A stretch of 13,968 bases of DNA. Source: CALXJM01 sp963930325 (GTDB lineage: Bacteria > Bacillota > Clostridia > TANB77 > CAG-508). The position numbers and the translations under genes were made by a program. The notes below the pieces were generated by a model. It was not told where the DNA came from and did no database searches. It saw nothing but the letters and a program-made list of their open reading frames with translations. The stretch's first letter is position 1, and every line of letters begins with the position of its first letter. Of the stretch, positions 7,464-13,434 are shown in pieces. The stretch lies in NCBI GenBank assembly GCA_963930325.1, contig CAWVME010000052.1:1-13968 (forward strand), in the 5' to 3' direction.

Positions 7464-8213
7464 ATGGAAATAGAATTAAAAAAAGAAGAGAGAATAGATG
7501 ACTTACAGTATAAAGGGCTAAAAATTATTCAAAACAGAAATGGATTTTGTTATGGAATAGACAGTGTTTTGCTAACGGACTTTGCAAAGAAAATTAAGCC
7601 AAATAGTGAAGTACTAGATTTAGGAACTGGAAATGGAATTCTTGGAATTTTATTGTGTGGAAAAACTAAACTAAAAAAAATTACAGGAATAGAAATTCAG
7701 CAAGATGTGTATGATTTAGCTAAAAAAAACATTAAGTATAATCAATTAGAAAAAAGGTTTAAAGTGATTTGCGAAAATATAAAGAATGTTGATAAAATTT
7801 ACCCAAAAGAGACCTTTGATGTAATAGTAACAAATCCTCCTTATATGAAAGCTGGAAGAGGTATAGCAAATGAGAATGAAACAAAATTAATTGCTAGACA
7901 TGAAATAAAATGTGATTTAGAAGATGTGTTAAAAGTTTCATATGCAGTTCTAAAAGAAAAGGGAGAGTTTTATATGGTACATAGGGCTAATCGTATAGTC
8001 GATATTTTATATCTTATGAGATTATATAGAATAGAACCCAAAATTATACAATTTGTACAACCATCCTATGACAAAGAGCCAAAATTAGTTTTAGTAAAAG
8101 GAATAAAAAATGCAGGAGAGTTTTTAAAAATACAAAAAAATTTAATAATTTATAAAGAAAATGGGACTTATACAGAAGAGTTATTAAAAATCTATAATCA
8201 AGAAAAAACTTAA
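7464..8213 (+). CDS. trmN6: tRNA1(Val) (adenine37-N6)-methyltransferase family protein (YabB/TrmN6)
   Basis: This is a cytoplasmic SAM-dependent methyltransferase that methylates N6 of A37, next to the anticodon, in tRNA1(Val) in the characterised member. The Rossmann-fold motif I is DLGTGNG (residues 52-58). The acidic residue ending strand two is in GIEIQQ (about residue 77). The N6-adenine methylase signature NPPY is at 124-127, preceded by FDVIVT. The length of 249 residues is normal for COG4123. The ribosome binding site is a modest AAAAAGGA. It is followed 43 bp later by rsmI, the same order as yabB-yabC in Bacillus subtilis, where a small GIY-YIG gene (yazA) lies between the two; that gene is absent here. 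Substrate specificity is taken from the family. Confidence 0.9.
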   Translation: MEIELKKEERIDDLQYKGLKIIQNRNGFCYGIDSVLLTDFAKKIKPNSEVLDLGTGNGILGILLCGKTKLKKITGIEIQQDVYDLAKKNIKYNQLEKRFKVICENIKNVDKIYPKETFDVIVTNPPYMKAGRGIANENETKLIARHEIKCDLEDVLKVSYAVLKEKGEFYMVHRANRIVDILYLMRLYRIEPKIIQFVQPSYDKEPKLVLVKGIKNAGEFLKIQKNLIIYKENGTYTEELLKIYNQEKT

Positions 8214-8228
8214 AATATATTTTAAGTT
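8207..8228. repeat. Perfect 22-bp palindrome at the trmN6 stop codon
   Basis: The sequence is its own reverse complement (AACTTAAAATA followed by its mirror) and includes the trmN6 stop codon. It has no GC-rich core or T-run, so it is unlikely to terminate. It may form a 3'-end hairpin within the trmN6-rsmI transcript. Confidence 0.5.
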
Positions 8229-8256
8229 AAACTGCTATAAAAAGAAAGGAGTAAAA

Positions 8257-9084
8257 ATGGTAGGAAAGTTATACTTAGTAGCAACACCCATAGGGAATTT
8301 AGAAGATATTACTTTAAGAGCAATTAATGTATTAAAAACAGTTGATTTAATTGCAGCAGAAGATACAAGACATACTTTGCAATTACTTAATCATCTTGAA
8401 ATTTCAAAACCACTCATTAGCTACTATAAGCAAAATGAAAAACAAAAAAAAGAACTGATTATAGAAAAATTACAAAAAGGAAAAAATGTGGCAATTGTAT
8501 CGGATGCAGGTACTCCAGCTATTTCCGATCCAGGGGAAGAAGTAGTTCGATATGCAATTGAAAAGCAAATAGAGGTTGTACCAATCCCTGGTGCAAATGC
8601 TGCTATTTCTGCATTGATTTGCTCTGGCCTTAATACTAATCAATTTACTTTTATAGGTTTTTTGCCAATCAATAAAAAAGAAAAAAAACAAATTTTAGAC
8701 GAAATAAAACAAGAAAAAAGAACTCTTATTTTTTATGAAGCTCCTCATAAACTAATAAAAACATTAGAAGAAATTAAAGAAACGCTAGGGAATAGAGAAA
8801 TTGCTCTAGCGAGAGAAATAACAAAATTACACGAAGAATTTATTAGAGGAGATATACAAAGTGTACTAACAAATCTAGGCGAACCAAGAGGAGAATTTGT
8901 AATTATAGTGGAAGGAAGTAAGCTAGACAAAAAGGAAACTCAAATAGAGAATTTAAATCAACTATCTTTAGAAGAACATTATGAATTTTATCAAAATTTG
9001 GGGATGAATAAAAAAGAAATAATAAAACAAATAGCGAAAGATAGAAAAGTGGAAAAAAATGAGATTTATCAATATTTTATGTAA
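8257..9084 (+). CDS. rsmI: 16S rRNA (cytidine1402-2'-O)-methyltransferase RsmI
   Basis: RsmI adds the 2'-O-methyl group to C1402 in the decoding centre of 16S rRNA, using SAM. The 275-residue protein shows the family blocks in order: YLVATPIGNLEDITLRA (6-22), AAEDTRHT (33-40), the SAM-binding VSDAGTPAISDPG (81-93), IPGANAA (110-116), FIGFLP (132-137) and FYEAPHKL (159-166). This is the tetrapyrrole methylase-like fold and a normal length. The start follows AAAGGAG (8245-8251) at a 5-base gap. It is probably co-transcribed with trmN6 and ends at a bidirectional terminator shared with the convergent abrB gene. Confidence 0.97.
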   Translation: MVGKLYLVATPIGNLEDITLRAINVLKTVDLIAAEDTRHTLQLLNHLEISKPLISYYKQNEKQKKELIIEKLQKGKNVAIVSDAGTPAISDPGEEVVRYAIEKQIEVVPIPGANAAISALICSGLNTNQFTFIGFLPINKKEKKQILDEIKQEKRTLIFYEAPHKLIKTLEEIKETLGNREIALAREITKLHEEFIRGDIQSVLTNLGEPRGEFVIIVEGSKLDKKETQIENLNQLSLEEHYEFYQNLGMNKKEIIKQIAKDRKVEKNEIYQYFM

Positions 9085-9092
9085 AAATAATA

Positions 9093-9131
9093 GAAAAGAA
9101 AAAACGGGATTTATTTCCCGTTTTTCTTTTC
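9093..9131. terminator. Bidirectional terminator between rsmI and abrB
   Basis: The core stem ACGGGA (9104-9109) and TCCCGT (9116-9121) surrounds a 6-base loop and is flanked by an A-run on the left and a T-run on the right. The arms can be extended to 9093 and 9131 with a single bulged A. It gives a U-rich tail on both strands. The right arm contains the last codons of abrB, so the gene end doubles as the terminator. Confidence 0.88.
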
Positions 9132-9377
9132 TTCACTAATTTGCAACATAGTATGTAAACATTTATCGCAAATTAATCTGTCTTTGTATGATATAAGGTT
9201 TTTAGCATTTCCACAAAAAGTACAATTTGGTTCAAATTTTCTTAAAACAATAGAAGAACCATCTACGTATATTTCCATAGGGTCTTTTTCTTTAATTTTT
9301 AGCTTATTTCTAAGCTCCATAGGAAGAACAACTCTCCCAAGTTCGTCAATTTTTCTAACAATTCCGGTTGATTTCAT
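9111..9377 (-). CDS. abrB: AbrB-family transition-state regulator with four-cysteine C-terminus
   Basis: This is an 88-residue DNA-binding regulator. The N-terminal swapped-hairpin domain is strongly AbrB-like: MKSTGIVRKIDELGRVVLP, then ELRNKLKIKEKDPMEIYVDG and IVLRKFEP (to about residue 50). In Bacillus, AbrB represses stationary-phase and sporulation genes during growth. The C-terminal part differs from Bacillus AbrB. It has a CxxC pair at C52 and C55 and another at C70 and C73, which resembles a small zinc ribbon that may aid multimer formation (inferred). The start at 9377 follows a near-perfect AAGGAGGT at a 6-base gap. It has its own promoter and sits beside rsmI as in Bacillus. A related family member such as Abh or SpoVT is less likely given this synteny. 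Confidence 0.9.
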   Translation of the reverse strand: MKSTGIVRKIDELGRVVLPMELRNKLKIKEKDPMEIYVDGSSIVLRKFEPNCTFCGNAKNLISYKDRLICDKCLHTMLQISEEKKNGK

Positions 9378-9422
9378 AATTTACCTCCTTAAAGTTTGCG
9401 CTTACACTATATGCATAAGTAA

Positions 9423-9451
9423 ATAATAACACAAAAAATGGAAAAAGGCAA
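9423..9451 (-). promoter_or_regulatory. Sigma-A promoter of abrB
   Basis: On the minus strand, TTGCCT (9451-9446), a 17-base spacer and TATTAT (9428-9423) lie about 40 bases upstream of the start codon, with a T-rich stretch further upstream that could serve as an UP-like element. Confidence 0.65.
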
Positions 9452-9573
9452 TAGATTCATTTACATTTTTTTACTTTTTTTACCAAAAAATTATTTATTT
9501 GTACAATTTTATTTTTACCAAAATTTAACATATAAAATAAGAAGCAGAATACAATGAAATAAAGGAGTAAGAC

Positions 9574-10152
9574 ATGTTAAATTTAATTTGGCCGATTTTT
9601 ATCATTGTTTCTTGTATCTATGGTATTTTTGCTGGAAAAGTAAATGAAATGAATACCGCTGTGTTCACATCAGCTGCAGATGCAGTACAACTAGCAATTA
9701 CTTTTTTTGGAACAATTTGCCTATGGAGCGGAATTATGCAAATCGCTTCAAAAACTTCTTTAATGACTAAGTTAACACAGTTACTAAGGCCGATTATTTC
9801 TTTTTTGTTTCCGGAGGTTAATCCAGAAAAAGAAGAATATAAGCAAATTTCTATGAATATAGTAGCTAATTTACTTGGATTGGGAAATGCAGCAACCCCA
9901 ATTGGTTTAAAATCGATGAAAGAACTGCAAAAAAGCAATTCTAAAAAAGATACATTATCTAATTCTATGATTATGTTTATTGTTATTAACACAGCTTCAA
10001 TACAATTAATACCAACAACAGTTATTGCAATTCGAGATTCTTTGGGATCTAGTAACCCAACAGAAGTTATTGTACCTATATGGATTGTTAGCATATGCTC
10101 CGTTATAACGGTTGTTATAGCTACAAAAATATTTATAAAACTTGGTAAATGA
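9574..10152 (+). CDS. spmA: Spore maturation protein A
   Basis: SpmA is an integral membrane protein that, with SpmB, is required for full dehydration of the spore core and heat resistance. It belongs to the nucleoside-recognition/gate domain family of transport-like proteins, and its substrate is unknown. The 192-residue protein has hydrophobic segments at about 2-20, 38-57, 130-152 and 162-186. The recognisable core is NIVANLLGLGNAATPIGLKSM (about residues 90-110), followed by FIVINTASIQLIPTTVIAIR. The length is normal. The start follows AAAGGAG (9561-9567). It overlaps the spmB reading region at its stop, showing translational coupling. A sporulation promoter is expected, but I could not assign one with acceptable spacing. 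Confidence 0.95.
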   Translation: MLNLIWPIFIIVSCIYGIFAGKVNEMNTAVFTSAADAVQLAITFFGTICLWSGIMQIASKTSLMTKLTQLLRPIISFLFPEVNPEKEEYKQISMNIVANLLGLGNAATPIGLKSMKELQKSNSKKDTLSNSMIMFIVINTASIQLIPTTVIAIRDSLGSSNPTEVIVPIWIVSICSVITVVIATKIFIKLGK

Positions 10153-10163
10153 AAGGGGAACCG

Positions 10164-10703
10164 ATGAATTTTATTAACTATTTATCAGGAGTAGCGATTC
10201 CTTTTACTATTTTAATAATTGTTGTTTATGGGGTAGTAGAAAGAAAAAAAACTTTCGATATTTTTTTAGATGGAGTAAAAGAAGGGGTTCAAATTGTTAT
10301 TAAAATATTTCCTACACTTATAGGACTATTTGTAGCTATTGGATTACTAAGAAGCTCTGGAATCATAGATATAATAATTCAATTTATAAAGCCAATAATT
10401 CAATTTTTAAAAATTCCTGTTGAAATAATGCCACTAGCCATTTTAAGACCCATATCTGGAAGTGCTTCTATGGCAATTGCCACAGACATTATGAAAGTAT
10501 ATAATGTTGATAGTCAAATTGGATTTATTGCTTCTGTAATTATGGGGGCTACGGAGACCACCATATACACAATAGCTATTTATTCAAGTTCAATTGGAAT
10601 AAAAAAGACACGATTTGTTCTAATAGCATCATTATTAGGAGATTTAGTTGGAGTAGTTATGGCCGTAATGGCGTGTCGATTTTTGTCGGTAAGTTTTTCT
10701 TGA
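10164..10703 (+). CDS. spmB: Spore maturation protein B
   Basis: This is the partner of SpmA in spore core dehydration: a membrane protein of 179 residues with segments at about 7-22, 42-64, 77-95 and 145-175. The gate-domain signature is RPISGSASMAIATDIM (about residues 91-106), and GATETTIYTIAIYSSSIG follows. An in-frame ATG at 10149 overlaps the spmA stop (ATGA), but AAAGGGG (10152-10158) lies 5 bases before the ATG at 10164 and the family normally has about 178 residues, so 10164 is chosen. The stop codon TGA is part of the TTGACA of the next promoter. Confidence 0.94.
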   Translation: MNFINYLSGVAIPFTILIIVVYGVVERKKTFDIFLDGVKEGVQIVIKIFPTLIGLFVAIGLLRSSGIIDIIIQFIKPIIQFLKIPVEIMPLAILRPISGSASMAIATDIMKVYNVDSQIGFIASVIMGATETTIYTIAIYSSSIGIKKTRFVLIASLLGDLVGVVMAVMACRFLSVSFS

Positions 10704-10728
10704 CAATAGAAAAAAAGTATAGTAAGAT
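10700..10728 (+). promoter_or_regulatory. Sigma-A promoter overlapping the spmB stop codon
   Basis: A perfect TTGACA (10700-10705), a 17-base spacer and TAAGAT (10723-10728). Transcription would start near 10735 and drive the small ORF at 10762 and the structured element after it, independently of the sporulation genes upstream. Confidence 0.7.
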
Positions 10729-10761
10729 AAAAACAGTTTAAATATACTTTTGGAGAAAAAA

Positions 10762-10863
10762 ATGTTTTTTTATATCATTTTATTTTTTATCACATTTTTT
10801 ACTGTAAGACAACTTACGGTTTTAATTCTAGTTAGAAAAATCTTAAAACAAATTTCCTATTAA
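10762..10863 (+). CDS. Candidate 33-residue hydrophobic membrane peptide
   Basis: This short ORF is preceded by GGAG (10752-10755) at a 6-base gap and by a strong promoter. The peptide starts with an almost unbroken hydrophobic run (Phe, Ile, Leu, Tyr, Thr; residues 2-15), has Arg16 and Gln17, then a second hydrophobic stretch (18-24) and a basic tail (Arg25, Lys26, Lys29). This is the layout of a single-pass membrane peptide with a cytoplasmic positive end. Type I toxins of Firmicutes look broadly similar, but so do many other small membrane proteins, and I do not recognise this one. Low-complexity T-rich DNA readily encodes Phe/Ile-rich peptides, so the promoter and ribosome binding site carry most of the weight. 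Confidence 0.5.
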   Translation: MFFYIILFFITFFTVRQLTVLILVRKILKQISY

Positions 10864-10890
10864 AATAGAATATAAAAAGTTTATTATCTT

Positions 10891-10972
10891 GTAGAGAAAA
10901 ACTTTAGAAGGATTTTTTGTGTTGCTTTTGCCCCAGCAACAGAAATGTTTTAATTCTATTGTTTTTCTCTAC
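10891..10972 (+). ncRNA. Candidate structured RNA with C-rich loop
   Basis: A perfect 12-bp closing stem (GTAGAGAAAAAC at 10891-10902 with GTTTTTCTCTAC at 10961-10972) encloses a second helix TAGAA/TTCTA and an apical hairpin TGTTGC/GCAACA. The apical loop contains GCCCC, and ACCCCC follows the closing stem directly. These are the only C-runs in this AT-rich spacer, and both would be single-stranded. C-rich loops in Firmicute small RNAs often pair with Shine-Dalgarno sequences. It could instead be the 3' untranslated part of the small-peptide transcript. The fold also works on the minus strand, so strand is uncertain. It does not match the SRP RNA, 6S RNA or riboswitch signatures I know. Confidence 0.5.
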
Positions 10973-11021
10973 ACCCCCAAATAATATATAATTGTATAAA
11001 ATAGTTTATTTCACTCTATAT

Positions 11022-11041
11022 GAGTAAAAATATTTTTATTC
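11022..11041 (+). repeat. AT-rich inverted repeat that competes with an upstream arm
   Basis: Bases 11022-11041 form a near-perfect palindrome, with one G-U pair as RNA. Its left end, GAGT (11022-11025), can alternatively pair with ACTC (11013-11016). The two pairings exclude each other. Confidence 0.3.
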
Positions 11042-11053
11042 TATTATTTTTTT

Positions 11054-11082
11054 CCAGAGTTAAAAGCTCTGGATTTCTTTTT
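11054..11082 (+). terminator. Rho-independent terminator on the + strand
   Basis: CCAGAG (11054-11059) and CTCTGG (11067-11072) enclose a 7-base loop and are followed by ATTTCTTTTT. On the minus strand the stem is followed by A, not U, so it serves the + transcript from the 10700 promoter and not walJ. Confidence 0.8.
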
Positions 11083-11086
11083 AAAG

Positions 11087-11873
11087 CTAAGCAATATGTA
11101 AAATTTCTGTAGGAACACTGCGAGATGCAATATGGATTGGGATGGAATCAGAAAAATGCAAATTCATTTCGTCTAAAACAGTCTGATAAGCCAATTCAGG
11201 GAAATTGCTTTCCTTACTTAAATGACCAAGCATAACTTCTTTTAAACCAGAATGCATAAGCTGTGCTATTGTTTGACCGAGCCAAAATATTGGACAAATG
11301 TCCATTAGGACCGGAAATACGACTCTTTAATTGAAAAGGATAAGAACAACATTTTAATACTTCCGTATCATAATTTGATTCTAAGAGCATAAAAGAACTT
11401 TGTTCCAAGTGTTTCATAATGCTCGGAGTAACATGACCTAAATCAGTAGCTACACTTATTTTTGTGCCGTCACAGGTAATGGTAAAGCCACAAGGACAAG
11501 CTGCATCATGGGGAATACGAAAAGGAAAAACAGACAAATCTCCAATAGAAAAGGCTTTTTCTGGAATAAAGAATTTCTGATTTTCTGGTGTGATTTTTTG
11601 TTTTTGCAATGGTAATACATCCCAAGTCTTTTCATTAGCGTAAATTGGGATATTATATTTTTTTGATAAAATTCCCAAGCTTTTTGAATGGTCTGTATGT
11701 TCATGAGTAACTAAAACAGCTGATATCTTGTGAATATCCACACCAATACTTACAAGTGCATGTTCTATTTTTTTTAAGCTAACACCAGCATCGATTAGAA
11801 TGTGTGTATTTAATCCGTATACATAAAGGCAGTTTCCTTCACTACTACTATATAAACTACAAAAATGTAACAT
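11087..11873 (-). CDS. walJ: WalJ/YycJ metallo-beta-lactamase-fold hydrolase, split by a +1 frameshift at a CGG codon
   Basis: WalJ (YycJ) is a metal-dependent exonuclease-like hydrolase linked to cell-wall regulation and DNA repair in Firmicutes. From the ATG at 11873 (site AAAGGAA upstream) the first frame gives the N-terminus MLHFCSLYSSSEGN, the metal motif THEHTDH (His57, His59, Asp61, His62), and PHDAACPCGF, CDGTKISVATDLG and LLESNYD. It reaches GPNGHLSN (188-195) and then runs out of frame to a stop at 11214-11216. The conserved C-terminal end, VMLGHLSKESNFPELAYQTV, is in the next frame and ends at 11087. Skipping C11279 in GCT-CGG-TCA gives GCT-GGT-CAA (A-G-Q) and a 261-residue protein, close to the usual 264 or so. 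The metal-site His of GHLSK lies after the shift, so the joined form is needed for activity. It follows murA by 27 bp in one operon. See the frameshift-site entry for alternatives. Confidence 0.9.
11276..11282 (-). other. Putative +1 frameshift site GCT-CGG-T in walJ
   Basis: In the start frame, codon 198 is GCT and codon 199 is CGG (11279-11277). Reading on from GGT (11278-11276) restores the family sequence. In relatives this place, shortly after GHLSN, is commonly Ala-Gly, so reading Gly fits better than Arg. Stops limit the shift point to between 11326 and 11214. A small inverted repeat TGGACA/TGTCCA (11291-11304) lies about a dozen bases upstream. Confidence 0.6.
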
Positions 11874-11900
11874 AATTTTTTCCTTTGCATATTTTAAAAG

Positions 11901-13157
11901 TTAGAATGAAATTCTTTCTATTTTTGCACCAATACTTCTGAATTTTTCTTCTATATTTTCATAACCACGGTCAATATACTCTAAATTGAATACTTCAGTT
12001 GTTCCTTCCGCAACAATACCAGCCAAAATTAAAGCAGCACCGGCTCTTAGATCTGAAGCATATACACGAGAACCAAAAAGACGTTCAACACCTTCAAAAA
12101 CAGCAGATTTCCCTTGAGAAGTAATTTTAGCGCCCATTTTGTTCAATTCTTCAGTATATTGAAAACGTGATTCAAAAATACTTTCATTAATAATACTTGT
12201 GCCATTTGCTAAAGCTAAAATGACACCCATCTGAGCTTGTAAATCCGTAGGAAAACCTGGATATGGAAGTGTTTTAATATTAGCTTTAGATGGTCTTTTA
12301 TCACACCAAACTCTAAGTTTATCTCCATTTGAATCTACTTGTCCACCAACTTCAATTATTTTAGCAATAACAGATTCTAAATGCTTCGTAATACAGTTTT
12401 TTATTATCAAATCTCCTTTAGAAGCAACTGCAGCTAGCATAAAAGTACCTGCTTCGATTTGGTCTGGGACAATAGAATAAGTTCCTGTATGATTTAAGCT
12501 TTCTACACCATTAATTTTTATAACATCCGTGCCAGCACCACGAATATCTGCCCCAAGAGTATTTAAAAAATTTGCAACATCCACAATATGAGGTTCTTTA
12601 GCGGCATTATCAATAATAGTAGTTCCTTTTGCAAGAGTAGCTGCAAGCATAATGTTAATAGTTGCTCCAACAGAAGCAAAATCTAAATAAATAGAAGTGC
12701 CAACTAGTTCTTTAGCAGAAGCAGTAATATTTCCTTGTGCAATTTCTACTTCTGCGCCAAGAGCTTCAAATCCTTTAATATGTAAATCAATTGGTCTAGC
12801 TCCTAATTTGCAGCCTCCAGGGAGCCCAACTTGAGCTTTTCCACACCTACCTAAAAGTGCACCTAGCAAATAATAAGAAGCACGAAACTTTGTTGTTATG
12901 TCAAGCTCAGAAGTACAAGTTATATTTCTAGTATCCAATACTATTTCATGTTCATTATTCCAAGTTATTTTAACTCCTAATAATTCTAATATATCACAAA
13001 ATTGCTTTACATCACTAACATTTGGCAAATTATTAATTGTGCAAATACCATCCATAAGTAAAGCAGCTGGAAGGATTGCAACAGCAGCATTTTTAGCTCC
13101 ATTAATAAATACTTCGCCTTTTAGAGGAGTTCCTCCAGTAATCAGTAATTTTTCCAA
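11901..13157 (-). CDS. murA: UDP-N-acetylglucosamine 1-carboxyvinyltransferase (MurA)
   Basis: MurA transfers enolpyruvate from phosphoenolpyruvate to UDP-GlcNAc, the first committed step of peptidoglycan synthesis, in the cytoplasm. The 418-residue protein has the expected length. It shows LLITGGTPLKGEVFINGAKN with the active-site pair Lys22-Asn23, the TTKFRASYYLLGALLGR helix, and the loop PGGCKLGARPIDLH with catalytic Cys116, the fosfomycin target. It also has GFPTDLQAQMGVILALANG and RAGAALILAGIVAEG later on. The start codon is TTG (13157-13155). The choice rests on AGGAGGT (13171-13165) at a 7-base gap and the family N-terminus. It lies upstream of walJ with 27 bp between, so the two are probably co-transcribed. 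Many Firmicutes have two MurA paralogues; I cannot tell which this is. Confidence 0.97.
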   Translation of the reverse strand: MEKLLITGGTPLKGEVFINGAKNAAVAILPAALLMDGICTINNLPNVSDVKQFCDILELLGVKITWNNEHEIVLDTRNITCTSELDITTKFRASYYLLGALLGRCGKAQVGLPGGCKLGARPIDLHIKGFEALGAEVEIAQGNITASAKELVGTSIYLDFASVGATINIMLAATLAKGTTIIDNAAKEPHIVDVANFLNTLGADIRGAGTDVIKINGVESLNHTGTYSIVPDQIEAGTFMLAAVASKGDLIIKNCITKHLESVIAKIIEVGGQVDSNGDKLRVWCDKRPSKANIKTLPYPGFPTDLQAQMGVILALANGTSIINESIFESRFQYTEELNKMGAKITSQGKSAVFEGVERLFGSRVYASDLRAGAALILAGIVAEGTTEVFNLEYIDRGYENIEEKFRSIGAKIERISF

Positions 13158-13434
13158 ATTAAGTACCTCCTAGTATAAATATATTTATTATATTATTTAA
13201 TTTTTAAATTAAACATATTTTTAATATGCATAAAGAGTTAAACTAAAAATGTTTCAAAAAAGCTATTTTAAGATTATTATTTAAGTTTATTAATTTTAAT
13301 ATAAAATGTCTATTATCATGGAAAATTGCATAGTAATTCTGCTATGCAATAATATTTTGAATAATAAGAAATTTCCATACTATATCTTACCAGATAAAAT
13401 ATAACACAAAATTAACGGATTTACAACTACTTTT
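13158..13434. other. Intergenic region between spoIIR and murA
   Basis: No gene is visible on either strand. It holds the murA ribosome binding site, an 18-bp A/T palindrome (TTTAATTT at 13196-13203 with AAATTAAA at 13206-13213), a small repeat CATATT/AATATG (13214-13228), and the hairpin at 13325-13350. A TATAAT exists on the minus strand near murA, but no -35 stands at the right distance, so I call no promoter. Confidence 0.6.
13325..13350 (-). terminator. Weak candidate terminator after spoIIR
   Basis: ATTGCATAG (13325-13333) and CTATGCAAT (13342-13350) are perfect 9-bp arms around an 8-base loop. On the minus strand the stem is followed by TTTTCC, a short U-tract. It lies about 85 bases after the spoIIR stop. 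The GC content of the stem is low, so efficiency is doubtful. Confidence 0.45.

Noticed and set aside
9528..9555. Sigma-E promoter for spmA (ACATATA and AATACAAT)
   Set aside because: The spacing is 13 rather than 14-15, and the implied transcript start would fall within the ribosome binding site at 9561-9567.
9618..10094. Long minus-strand open frame opposite spmA
   Set aside because: It is the antisense of a clear membrane protein gene, has no ribosome binding site, and shows no recognisable protein pattern.
10891..10972. SRP RNA, 6S RNA or known riboswitch
   Set aside because: It is too short for 6S, lacks the GGAAGGAAGC-type SRP helix, and contains no aptamer core that I know.
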